Both the position numbers and the translations under genes were made by a program. Below the pieces are notes generated by a model that saw only the letters and a program-made list of their open reading frames with translations, did not search any database and was not told where the DNA came from. DNA of 5,149 nt from Methylobacteriaceae bacterium (GTDB lineage: Bacteria > Pseudomonadota > Alphaproteobacteria > Rhizobiales > Beijerinckiaceae), in NCBI GenBank assembly GCA_019247255.1, contig JAFAPJ010000336.1, positions 1-5,149 on the forward strand, written 5' to 3'. How positions within the stretch are numbered: position 1 is the first letter of the stretch; each line of letters starts with the position of its first letter. Positions 1 through 4,663 of this stretch are shown here, piece after piece.

Positions 1-184
1 GCGCCGCCATCAGCTCCTGGTTGCGCTGCATGACATTCGTCGCTTTCGTGTGGCGCGACAGCGCGTCCTTGCGGTCGACGATCCGGACTCGCAGCCCGTA
101 GCGCGCGAGCGTGAGGGCAAGCGTCAGCCCGGTCGGCCCCGCCCCGATCACCAGCACCTCGTCGGTCGCCCTGGCGGCGCTCAT
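1..184 (-). CDS. FAD-dependent monooxygenase, N-terminal part (cut by window start)
   Basis: Only the first 61 codons are in the window; the gene runs on past position 1. The ATG at 184-182 opens a Rossmann FAD-binding fold. A beta strand (EVLVIGAG) leads into the dinucleotide motif GAGPTG at residues 14-19, then a hydrophobic helix, then a second strand VRIVDR with the acidic Asp38 expected to bind the FAD ribose. The following residues (HTKATNVMQRNQELM, 45-59) resemble the early region of PheA/TfdB-type flavoprotein aromatic hydroxylases (FAD_binding_3). Such enzymes use NAD(P)H and oxygen to hydroxylate aromatic or polyketide-like substrates in the cytoplasm. The substrate cannot be told from this piece. 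The start is supported by a strong ribosome binding site, AAAGGAG at 198-192, seven bases upstream. The gene is divergent from the TetR-family gene at 329, its likely regulator. The family call is firm; the subfamily is not. Confidence 0.85.
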   Translation of the reverse strand, partial: MSAARATDEVLVIGAGPTGLTLALTLARYGLRVRIVDRKDALSRHTKATNVMQRNQELMAA

Positions 185-274
185 GTGCGAACTCCTTTCG
201 GCGCGCGCGAGGCCGAGCCACGCGCCGGCACGCACCCCTGGTGCCCGGTGCGACGCCGGCGGACCCGTGCCCGA

Positions 275-296
275 ATTTATGAACTGATATGTAAAT
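275..296. promoter_or_regulatory. AT-rich island with imperfect inverted repeat between the monooxygenase and TetR genes
   Basis: Positions 273-300 are strikingly AT-rich within a GC-rich region. They carry ATTTA (275-279) and its inverted copy TAAAT (292-296) separated by 12 bases, with little further symmetry inside. By position in a divergent gap this could be the operator of the adjacent TetR-family protein and part of one or both promoters. On the minus strand a TTTACA (295-290) is -35-like, but I could not pair either strand with a convincing -10. The palindrome is weak, so the operator role is inference from position. Confidence 0.3.
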
Positions 297-328
297 AAAA
301 CCGGGATGCACGGAGTCAAGCGAGCTCG

Positions 329-967
329 ATGGCCACCCCGCGCACCGGCCGGCCGGCCGGCCGACCGACCGACGTCCAGAAGCGCGACGCGATCGTGCAC
401 GCGGCCTGGACCCTGTTCCTGGAGCGGGGCGTCGAGGCGACCCCGATCGACGCCGTCGCGCAGGCCGCGGGCGTGTCCAAGCCCACGCTCTACAAGCACT
501 TCCCCGACAAGCTGGCGCTCTTCGAGGCGGGGATGCGCCGGGAGGTCGAACGGATCGAGGCGGCGCAGGCCGCGCCCGACCTTGAGGGTGATCTCCGCGC
601 GGTGCTCCGCCGGTTCGGGGCGGGGCTGATGGCGTTCCTGTTCAGCGATCCCGCGATCGATTTCTACGCCAAGCTCGCGGGAGACGTGCGCCGGCACGAG
701 CGGCTCGCCCGCATCTTCTACGACCACGGGCCTGGACGGACGCGCGCGAGCCTCGCCGCGATCCTCGCGGCCGCGCGCGACCGCGGCGAGCTCGTGATCG
801 ACGACGCGGAAGAGGCTGCCGAGCACCTGTTCGGGCTCTGGCAGGGGTTTTCAAATCTCCAGCTCTCGCTCGGGCTCGAGGCGAAGCGGATCCGCGATAC
901 CGTGGACCGACGCGTGGAGGCTGGGCTCGACGCCTTCCTACGCGCCTACGGCGCGCCCTCGCCCTGA
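329..967 (+). CDS. TetR-family transcriptional repressor (AefR-like C-terminal half)
   Basis: This 212-residue protein has the usual length for a TetR-family regulator: a DNA-binding dimer released from its operator by a small ligand. Residues 17-63 form the N-terminal helix-turn-helix domain. The diagnostic run VSKPTLYKHFPDK (49-61) is the recognition helix and what follows it. A basic N-terminal arm, TGRPAGRPTD (6-15), is of the kind that can contact the minor groove. The remainder is helical, and the segment FGLWQGFSNLQLSLGL (about 168-183) resembles the AefR-type TetR C-terminal domain (TetR_C_7). The ATG at 329 has CGGAG at 311-315 as a somewhat distant ribosome binding site. The gene is divergent from the flavin monooxygenase at 184, so the simplest reading is local repression of that gene and of itself. 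The inducer is unknown. Confidence 0.9.
   Translation: MATPRTGRPAGRPTDVQKRDAIVHAAWTLFLERGVEATPIDAVAQAAGVSKPTLYKHFPDKLALFEAGMRREVERIEAAQAAPDLEGDLRAVLRRFGAGLMAFLFSDPAIDFYAKLAGDVRRHERLARIFYDHGPGRTRASLAAILAAARDRGELVIDDAEEAAEHLFGLWQGFSNLQLSLGLEAKRIRDTVDRRVEAGLDAFLRAYGAPSP
345..372 (+). repeat. Tetranucleotide tract (CCGG)4(CCGA)3 inside the TetR start region
   Basis: Seven consecutive four-base units, four CCGG then three CCGA, lie at codons 6-15 of the TetR-family gene and encode the Gly-Arg-Pro-rich arm. Because the unit is four bases, gain or loss of one copy would shift the reading frame near the start of the gene. The tract is read directly from the sequence; any slippage is inference. Confidence 0.8.
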
Positions 968-980
968 CCGCGGACCTCCC

Positions 981-1019
981 GGCTCAGCGGCCTCCCGCGA
1001 GGCTCGGGAAGGCCGAGCC
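981..1019. terminator. Long hairpin downstream of the first TetR gene, possible terminator
   Basis: GGCCTCCCG (989-997) pairs with CGGGAAGGCC (1005-1014) over nine base pairs with one bulged A and a seven-base loop. The stem continues as GGCTC (981-985) with GAGCC (1015-1019) across a three-base bulge. It starts 13 bases after the TetR stop codon, a good position for transcript termination. No T-run follows, so it would be an atypical intrinsic terminator or only an mRNA-stabilising hairpin. It also overlaps the minus-strand coding-like tail at 984-1058. Confidence 0.4.
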
Positions 1020-1058
1020 GGTCGTCTGAAAGAAGGCCTCGAGGGTCATCTTGAACGG
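984..1058 (-). other. Unassigned coding-like tail, possible 3' remnant of a lost gene
   Basis: On the minus strand a reading frame ends at a TGA at 986-984. Its last 24 or so codons (residues HPFKMTLEAFFQTTG then SAFPSLAGGR) use G or C in the third position almost throughout, as in the real genes nearby. The likely genuine part stops at about 1058, exactly where the LysR-like frame on the other strand begins to make sense. Two gene tails therefore appear to meet tail-outward at one junction. I do not recognise the peptide, and no ribosome binding site precedes its only internal ATG (1049). It may be chance coding in GC-rich DNA. Confidence 0.2.
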
Positions 1059-1280
1059 GTGCGACGCGGGCTCGGCGCCTCCGCCCTCCCCGACTTCCTC
1101 GCCGGCTGCGATCCGGCGCTCATGCGCCTTCCCGCCGACGCGCCGTCCTTCCGGCTCGAGGCATGGCTCGTCCTGCCGAGCGCCACGATCGACCTCGCAC
1201 ACCGACGCAGCGTCACGCGCTTCGTCGAGCAGGCCTTCCGGCGCGCGGTCTCCGGTCCCCGGGGCTCCCCAGATCCGTGA
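1059..1280 (+). pseudogene. 3' remnant of a LysR-type transcriptional regulator gene
   Basis: About 73 codons ending at the TGA at 1278-1280 read like the end of a LysR-type effector-binding domain. A glycine-rich segment RRGLGASALPDFLAGCDPAL resembles the usual G-L-G-x-x-x-L-P-x-F-L-A pattern. It is followed by LEAWLVL (the conserved W-L-V/L strand) and the final helix SVTRFVEQAFRRAV, matching the 'vRaf-dFl' C-terminal helix. The winged helix-turn-helix half and the first effector lobe, some 200 or more residues, are absent: upstream lie only the hairpin and the TetR gene. The frame upstream of 1059 is open but does not look LysR-like. The GTG at 1059 is probably not a true start. Without its DNA-binding domain it cannot act as a LysR regulator. 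It ends 21 bases from the convergent second TetR gene. Alternative: a chance open frame, which the ordered motif match makes less likely. Confidence 0.6.
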
Positions 1281-1301
1281 CGGTCGGGTCCTGATCTCGT
1301 T

Positions 1302-1919
1302 TCAGCGGTCGTTGCGGGCGTCGCCGGCGCAGGCGGACAGGACTTCCTCGCCCGTCTCGGGATCGCTGGCGCGGGCGATCACGACGGCGCCGACCAACAT
1401 GCTGAATTCCCGGATCGCCGCCGCCCGGCGCGCGGCGGCGGTCCCGCGGCGGCGCTCCGCGATCGCCTCGACCACGCGCCTCACGCCGGCCCCGAACGCG
1501 CGCCTGATCGAGGCCGAGCTGCGCGCGATCTCCGTCCCGAGCGCCGCGACCGGACAGCCGAGACCGCGCTCGGCCACGTGCGCGTCGGACAGGTAGACCG
1601 ACCGCACCGCCGCCTCGGACCGACCCGCCTCCCCGACCCGCAGGGTCGAGGCGAGCCGAGGGAAAACCTGCGACACCGCGGCGTCGACCTCCTCGCCGCG
1701 CAGCGCGGCGACGAACTGGTCGAACGCGATCGCCAGCGCGGCCTCGACCAGCGCGTCCTTGCCCTCGAAATGCTTGTAGAAGCCGCCATGGGTCATGCCG
1801 GCCTCCTTCATCACGTCGGCGACGCTCGCCCCGTCCAGGCCCCGTTCGCGGAACAGCCGGGCGGCGCTCTCCACGATGCGGGCGTGGCTCCTTCCCTTCT
1901 CCTCCTGCGACACCCGCAT
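1302..1919 (-). CDS. TetR-family transcriptional repressor, divergent from the NmrA-like gene
   Basis: This 205-residue TetR-family repressor carries its helix-turn-helix domain in residues 12-57. The recognition region is MTHGGFYKHFEGKDAL (42-57). The ligand-binding half contains GLGCPVAALGTEIARS, a run typical of a large TetR subgroup (GGFYRHF plus GCPLAALG proteins) often found beside oxidoreductase genes. I chose the ATG at 1919 because GGAGA (1930-1926) precedes it at good spacing. The frame stays open to a GTG at 1949, but that codon has no ribosome binding site and lies just at the predicted transcription start. The gene is divergent from the NmrA-like gene at 2028. A palindrome sits inside its promoter, so it very likely represses itself and probably the operon at 2028-4098. 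Ligand unknown; the cysteine in GLGCPV is a family feature rather than proof of redox sensing. Confidence 0.9.
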   Translation of the reverse strand: MRVSQEEKGRSHARIVESAARLFRERGLDGASVADVMKEAGMTHGGFYKHFEGKDALVEAALAIAFDQFVAALRGEEVDAAVSQVFPRLASTLRVGEAGRSEAAVRSVYLSDAHVAERGLGCPVAALGTEIARSSASIRRAFGAGVRRVVEAIAERRRGTAAARRAAAIREFSMLVGAVVIARASDPETGEEVLSACAGDARNDR

Positions 1920-1953
1920 CCGGCGTCTCCGAATTCGCTGCTTGACCACTTAG

Positions 1954-1982
1954 CTTATGTCTGTCATCCATAAAGATGTCAA
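1954..1982 (-). promoter_or_regulatory. Sigma-70-type promoter of the second TetR gene
   Basis: On the minus strand a perfect -35 TTGACA (1982-1977) is followed, after 17 bases, by CATAAG (1959-1954), four of six matches to TATAAT. Transcription would begin near 1947, leaving a leader of about 28 bases before the ribosome binding site-backed ATG at 1919. Box quality and spacing make this one of the clearest promoters in the window. Confidence 0.65.
1955..1973. promoter_or_regulatory. Palindromic operator candidate for the second TetR repressor
   Basis: TTATGTCTGTCATCCATAA is an imperfect 19-base palindrome: TTATG against CATAA, with TG/CA around the central T at 1964. It fills the spacer between the -35 and -10 of the TetR promoter and overlaps that -10, the classic place for a TetR-family operator. 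It also lies upstream of the NmrA-like gene. On that strand the only promoter-like element is AATAAT (1981-1986, five of six to a -10) without a good -35, so control of the forward operon is less certain than autoregulation. Confidence 0.5.
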
Positions 1983-2027
1983 TAATCATCCAAAAGCTCG
2001 CATGTCGTTTGGCTCTGGAGCAGGTTC

Positions 2028-3137
2028 ATGTTGCAACCCCTAATCGCCGTCACCGCCGCAGCGGGTAAGACCGGTCGCGCCGCCGTCCGCGAGCTGCGCG
2101 CCCGCGACCTATCGGTCCGCGCCCTCGTCCGCCGCCGCGATCCACGCAGCGAAGCCTTGGCGCGGCTCGGCGCCGAGGTCGTCGAGACCGACCTCTTCGA
2201 TGGCGAGAGGCTCGCAGACGCGCTCAAGGGCGTGCAGCGCGCCTATTACTGCCCGCCGATCAGCCCGCACGTCGCGATGACGCTCGACGCCTTCATGCAC
2301 GCCGCGCAGGTCAACCGGCTCGAGGCGGTCACGGCGATGACGCAATGGCTCGCGAGCCCGAACCACCCGACGGTGATGACCCGCGCGATGTGGTCGATCG
2401 AGCAGCTTCTGCCGACGCTCCAGGGCACGGCGGTCACCATCCTCAACCCGGGCTTCTTCGCCGACAATTACCTCCGCGTCGGAATGGCAACGGCCGCGCA
2501 GCTCGGCCTCTACCCGAACCTTCTGGGCGAGAGCCGCAACGCTCCGCCTTCGAACGACGACATGGCGCGCGTCGCGGCCGCGATCCTCGCGGAGCCGCAC
2601 CGCCACGAGGGGCGGCGCTACCGCATCACCGGCCCCGCGCTCATCGACGCGAACGACATCGTCGCGACGCTGTCCAAGGTGCTGGGCCGCACGGTCCGCC
2701 GCCTCGAGGCGCCGGAATGGATGCTCAACAAGATCGCGGCCTATCGCGGCGAGCCCCGCTACGACATGGCGGTCTTCCGCCACTATCTCGTCGATCATCG
2801 GCAGGGCGCGTTCGCGTTCGGCGCGCCGACCGAGGTCGTGCGCGAGGTGACCGGCCACCCGGCCGAAAGCTTCGAGACGACGGTGCGCACCTACGCGGCG
2901 CGGCCCGAGGCGCGGCGCGGCAGCGCGGCCTTCCGCACCGCGCTCGCCGAATTCATGCTGGCGCCGCTCTGGCGCGGTTACGACCACGCCGCCTACGAGC
3001 GCCAGCTCGGGCTTCCGTCGGTCGACCGCCCTCTCTACGCGATGGAGGACGAAGCCTGGAAGGCCGACCGGGCGCGGCCGGAGGCCGGGCCCGTCACCCG
3101 CTTCGCCGGCGTCGAGCCGGTGCGGCGGCGCGCATGA
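2028..3137 (+). CDS. NmrA-like NAD(P)-binding protein (atypical short-chain dehydrogenase family)
   Basis: This 369-residue protein opens with a Rossmann fold: LIAVTAAAGKTGRAAV (5-20), then strand VRALVRRRDP (30-39) and the TDLFD segment (54-58). This is the NmrA pattern, with basic residues after the second strand that favour NADP(H). The glycine motif is T-A-A-A-G-K-T-G; the first glycine of the usual G-x-x-G-x-x-G is alanine. The SDR catalytic Tyr-x-x-x-Lys is not apparent, as in NmrA proteins that act as redox sensors or unusual reductases. The NPGFFADN segment (140-147) is typical of the family. NmrA proteins are usually about 280-300 residues; here some 70 extra residues at the C terminus are predicted soluble and unassigned. 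GGAG (2017-2020) lies seven bases before the ATG. It is first in an overlapping run with the 45-residue ORF and the methyltransferase. Substrate unknown. Confidence 0.85.
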   Translation: MLQPLIAVTAAAGKTGRAAVRELRARDLSVRALVRRRDPRSEALARLGAEVVETDLFDGERLADALKGVQRAYYCPPISPHVAMTLDAFMHAAQVNRLEAVTAMTQWLASPNHPTVMTRAMWSIEQLLPTLQGTAVTILNPGFFADNYLRVGMATAAQLGLYPNLLGESRNAPPSNDDMARVAAAILAEPHRHEGRRYRITGPALIDANDIVATLSKVLGRTVRRLEAPEWMLNKIAAYRGEPRYDMAVFRHYLVDHRQGAFAFGAPTEVVREVTGHPAESFETTVRTYAARPEARRGSAAFRTALAEFMLAPLWRGYDHAAYERQLGLPSVDRPLYAMEDEAWKADRARPEAGPVTRFAGVEPVRRRA

Positions 3138-3271
3138 GCGCGCCCTTCGACCCGCGCGCGGGTCGCTTCCTGGTGATCGCGCCGGTCGTGGAGCGCTTCG
3201 GCCTCCCCCGGCAATGGACCGTCCGGGACCACCTCGACGCCAACGACGTCCGGAAAGGACAGACCTCATGA
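3134..3271 (+). CDS. Small ORF of 45 residues bridging the NmrA-like and methyltransferase genes
   Basis: The ATG at 3134 overlaps the NmrA stop as ATGA (3134-3137), and its own TGA (3269-3271) overlaps the methyltransferase ATG as ATGA (3268-3271). The frame thus exactly fills the gap with the four-base overlap at both ends that marks coupled genes. About 40 of 45 codons end in G or C. No ribosome binding site precedes it, so it would depend on ribosomes finishing the NmrA-like gene. The peptide starts MSAPFDPRAGRFLVIAPVVE and continues to WTVRDHLDANDV. It has no signal peptide, no membrane segment long enough to be convincing, and no cysteine. I do not recognise a family. It may be a true small protein, or a device that carries ribosomes from the first gene to the methyltransferase; the second would not need a functional product. 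Confidence 0.55.
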   Translation: MSAPFDPRAGRFLVIAPVVERFGLPRQWTVRDHLDANDVRKGQTS

Positions 3272-4098
3272 CCTCGCACGCCGACATCGTCCGCGACCAC
3301 TACCAGGCGGCCATCGTCGACCGCGCGGCCTTGCTGGCGCGCCTTTCCGCTGCGATCGACTCGATGGAGCCGCCGATCGACGCGCGAAAGCTCGCGCCGC
3401 TCGACCAGTTCCACATGGGCGGGCTCGCCGCGACCGTCGCGGTCGCGGCGCGGGTCGCGCCAAGGCGAGGCGCCCGCGTGCTCGATGCGGGATCAGGCCT
3501 CGGCGGCCCCGCCCGCTACCTGGCCGAGACCTTCGGGGCTGAGGTCGAAGGCGTCGATCTCTCGCCCGATTACGTGGCGGTCGCCGAGCTGCTCACGGAG
3601 CGGGCGGGGCTCACCGGTCAGGTGACATTCCGCGAAGGCGACCTGACCCGCTTACCGTTCGAGAACGCGCGCTTCGACCTCGTCTGGACGCAGCACGTCG
3701 CGATGAACATCGCCGACCGGGCCGGACTCTACGGCGAGCTGCGCCGGGTCCTGAAGCCCGGCGGGCGCCTCGCCTTCTACGACCCGATCGCCGCCGACGG
3801 GCATCCCGAGCTTATCTACCCGGTGCCCTGGGCCGTGTCGGCCGAGACCACGACGCTTCTCACGGCCGCCGAGACCCGCGAGGTCGTGGAGAGCGCCGGT
3901 TTCAGGGTCGCAACGCTGGAGGACGTGACGGAGGAGGCGTTCGGCTGGGCCGCCCAGCAGGGGCCGCCCGCGCAGCCCGGCGCCGTCAACGCCGGCACCA
4001 TCGTGGGCGCGCGCATGGCCGAGATGGCCGCCAATTTCGGGAAAAACCTCCGCGAGGGTCGCGTCCGGCTCATGGCCGGCATCGCGAATGCGGCCTGA
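3268..4098 (+). CDS. Class I SAM-dependent methyltransferase (Methyltransf_11 type)
   Basis: This 276-residue soluble enzyme transfers a methyl group from S-adenosylmethionine to an unknown acceptor. Motif I is VLDAGSGLGGPARYLA (71-86). The acidic residue that binds the SAM ribose is Asp97 in VEGVDLS (93-99). The adenine-contact segment is EGDLTRLPF (123-131). Motif IV is FDLVWTQHVAMNI (136-148), and VLKPGGRLAFYDPI (161-174) is the post-motif strand. An N-terminal helical stretch with LDQFHMGGLAA (45-55) resembles sarcosine/dimethylglycine-type and related small-molecule methyltransferases. This suggests a small soluble substrate rather than nucleic acid or protein. The ATG at 3268 has AAAGGA (3254-3259) eight bases upstream; the frame is open further upstream without better signals. 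Its start overlaps the stop of the 45-residue ORF, placing it last in the operon. It converges on the SnoaL-like gene at 4172. Confidence 0.9.
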   Translation: MTSHADIVRDHYQAAIVDRAALLARLSAAIDSMEPPIDARKLAPLDQFHMGGLAATVAVAARVAPRRGARVLDAGSGLGGPARYLAETFGAEVEGVDLSPDYVAVAELLTERAGLTGQVTFREGDLTRLPFENARFDLVWTQHVAMNIADRAGLYGELRRVLKPGGRLAFYDPIAADGHPELIYPVPWAVSAETTTLLTAAETREVVESAGFRVATLEDVTEEAFGWAAQQGPPAQPGAVNAGTIVGARMAEMAANFGKNLREGRVRLMAGIANAA

Positions 4099-4134
4099 GC
4101 CTGCGGGCCGCGACCACCCGCCACCGACGGCGCG

Positions 4135-4158
4135 GCGCGGCGCTCGAGCCAGCCGCGC
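4135..4158. terminator. Hairpin between the convergent methyltransferase and SnoaL-like genes
   Basis: GCGCGGC (4135-4141) pairs perfectly with GCCGCGC (4152-4158) around a ten-base loop that itself contains the palindrome GCTCGAGC. It sits in the 73-base gap between two convergent stop codons, where a two-way terminator would be expected. Neither side has a T-run, so it is a candidate only; GC-rich DNA makes such stems by chance fairly often. Confidence 0.3.
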
Positions 4159-4171
4159 ATCGTGCCTGGTC

Positions 4172-4570
4172 TTAGTGGTCGATGCCAGGGCGCCCTTGCG
4201 GCTGCAGGACGGCGGAATCGAAGACGATATGTTCCTCGACGGCCATGCCGCCCACGACGCGGAAGCGATCCACGCCCAGGAACCTGCGGGGCTGGCCGTG
4301 GATGACGCTCGACGTCTCCCAGGCGATGTAGAGGCGGTCGCCATGGCCGGCGCAGTCGAGCGGCGAGACCGTCATGCCCGGAAAGGCGGCGAGCATCCCC
4401 GACATGTACCCGACGTAGTCGGCCCCGGACATCGTCGGCTGGCCGGTGAAGTGGATCCTGGCGTCGGGAGCGATGATCTCGGCGACCCGCGGACCGGACG
4501 GCGCCGCCCAGAACGACTTGAAGCGCTCGTAGAAATCCAGGTGCTCCGGGGTGAGGAAGAGGTCGGCCAT
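4172..4570 (-). CDS. SnoaL/NTF2-like small protein
   Basis: This 132-residue protein has the length and pattern of the SnoaL-like cone fold (NTF2 superfamily). A first helix contains HLDFYERFKSFW (10-21). Next comes IIAPDARIHFTGQPTMSGAD (32-51), with the usual Asp and the G-x-x-x-x-x-G run, then a helix DYVGYMSGMLAAFPG. Strands GDRLYIAWETSSVIHG (77-92) and FLGVDRFRVVGGMAVEEHIV (97-116) follow the family's 'W...G.h.G...dGkI.e' layout. Members include polyketide cyclases, steroid isomerases, hydrolases and non-enzymatic ligand binders; the substrate here cannot be told. I place the start at the ATG at 4570 because GGAG (4580-4577) precedes it at six bases. The upstream ATG at 4591 and TTG at 4600 have no such site. 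It is divergent from the MarR-family gene and probably under its control. Confidence 0.85.
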   Translation of the reverse strand: MADLFLTPEHLDFYERFKSFWAAPSGPRVAEIIAPDARIHFTGQPTMSGADYVGYMSGMLAAFPGMTVSPLDCAGHGDRLYIAWETSSVIHGQPRRFLGVDRFRVVGGMAVEEHIVFDSAVLQPQGRPGIDH

Positions 4571-4599
4571 GACGCGCTCCGTCGAGGACATGCCGACCA

Positions 4600-4627
4600 A
4601 CTATGTGCGCTATGCACGCATTGGCAA
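4600..4627 (-). promoter_or_regulatory. Promoter of the SnoaL-like gene
   Basis: On the minus strand TTGCCA (4627-4622, five of six to the -35 consensus) and CATAGT (4605-4600, four of six to the -10) are 16 bases apart. Transcription would start near 4593, giving a leader of about 23 bases before the ATG at 4570. The first operator-like site (4603-4617) overlaps its -10 and spacer. Confidence 0.45.
4603..4617. promoter_or_regulatory. Operator-like site 1 (degenerate copy), over the SnoaL promoter
   Basis: ATGTGCGCTATGCAC matches site 2 (4636-4650) at 13 of 15 positions and starts exactly 33 bases, about three helical turns, before it. Its own symmetry is partial (GTGC at 4605-4608 against GCAC at 4614-4617). 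It covers the -10 of the SnoaL promoter, so bound protein would block that gene. The adjacent MarR-family protein is the obvious candidate. Confidence 0.5.
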
Positions 4628-4628
4628 G

Positions 4629-4655
4629 TTGAAAAATGTGCGCTTCGCACATAAT
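4629..4655 (+). promoter_or_regulatory. Possible promoter of the MarR-family gene
   Basis: TTGAAA (4629-4634) and CATAAT (4650-4655) each match their consensus at five of six, but are only 15 bases apart. A TTGGCA at 4621-4626 is also -35-like but is 23 bases from that -10. If CATAAT is the -10, transcription starts at about 4662, within two bases of the MarR ATG, and the mRNA would be leaderless. Confidence 0.4.
4636..4652. promoter_or_regulatory. Operator-like site 2, perfect inverted repeat before the MarR gene
   Basis: ATGTGCG (4636-4642) and CGCACAT (4646-4652) are perfect inverted copies around a three-base centre, a 17-base palindrome of the size MarR-family dimers usually bind. It fills the spacer and touches the -10 of the likely MarR promoter, so autorepression is the simplest reading. 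Alternative: a seven-pair RNA hairpin, but the second DNA copy at 4603 and the absence of a T-run argue for a protein site. Confidence 0.6.
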
Positions 4656-4663
4656 GCGGAATC

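Noticed and set aside
1302..1949. Upstream GTG start (1949) for the second TetR gene
   Set aside because: It has no ribosome binding site and lies next to the predicted transcription start; the ATG at 1919 has GGAGA at proper spacing.
1213..1989. 258-residue minus-strand frame across the second TetR gene
   Set aside because: It is out of frame with the TetR helix-turn-helix, has low-complexity Arg/Gly composition, and shows no family signature.
2345..3133. Long plus-strand frame upstream of and continuous with the 45-residue ORF
   Set aside because: Up to 3133 it is an Arg/Pro/Gly-rich shadow of the NmrA-like gene; only the part after the ATG at 3134 has coding-like use outside another gene.
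2109..3287. 392-residue open frame on the minus strand across the NmrA-like gene
   Set aside because: Arginine-rich composition with no recognisable motif, and it is antisense to a clear NmrA-family gene. Such shadow frames are normal in GC-rich DNA.
4172..4600. Upstream starts (TTG 4600, ATG 4591) for the SnoaL-like gene
   Set aside because: No ribosome binding site precedes either, and both are close to the predicted transcription start; the ATG at 4570 has GGAG six bases upstream.
3816..4652. 278-residue minus-strand frame spanning the SnoaL-like gene and the end of the methyltransferase
   Set aside because: It covers two recognised genes in a wrong frame and has no domain pattern; the SnoaL frame has its own ribosome binding site and motifs.
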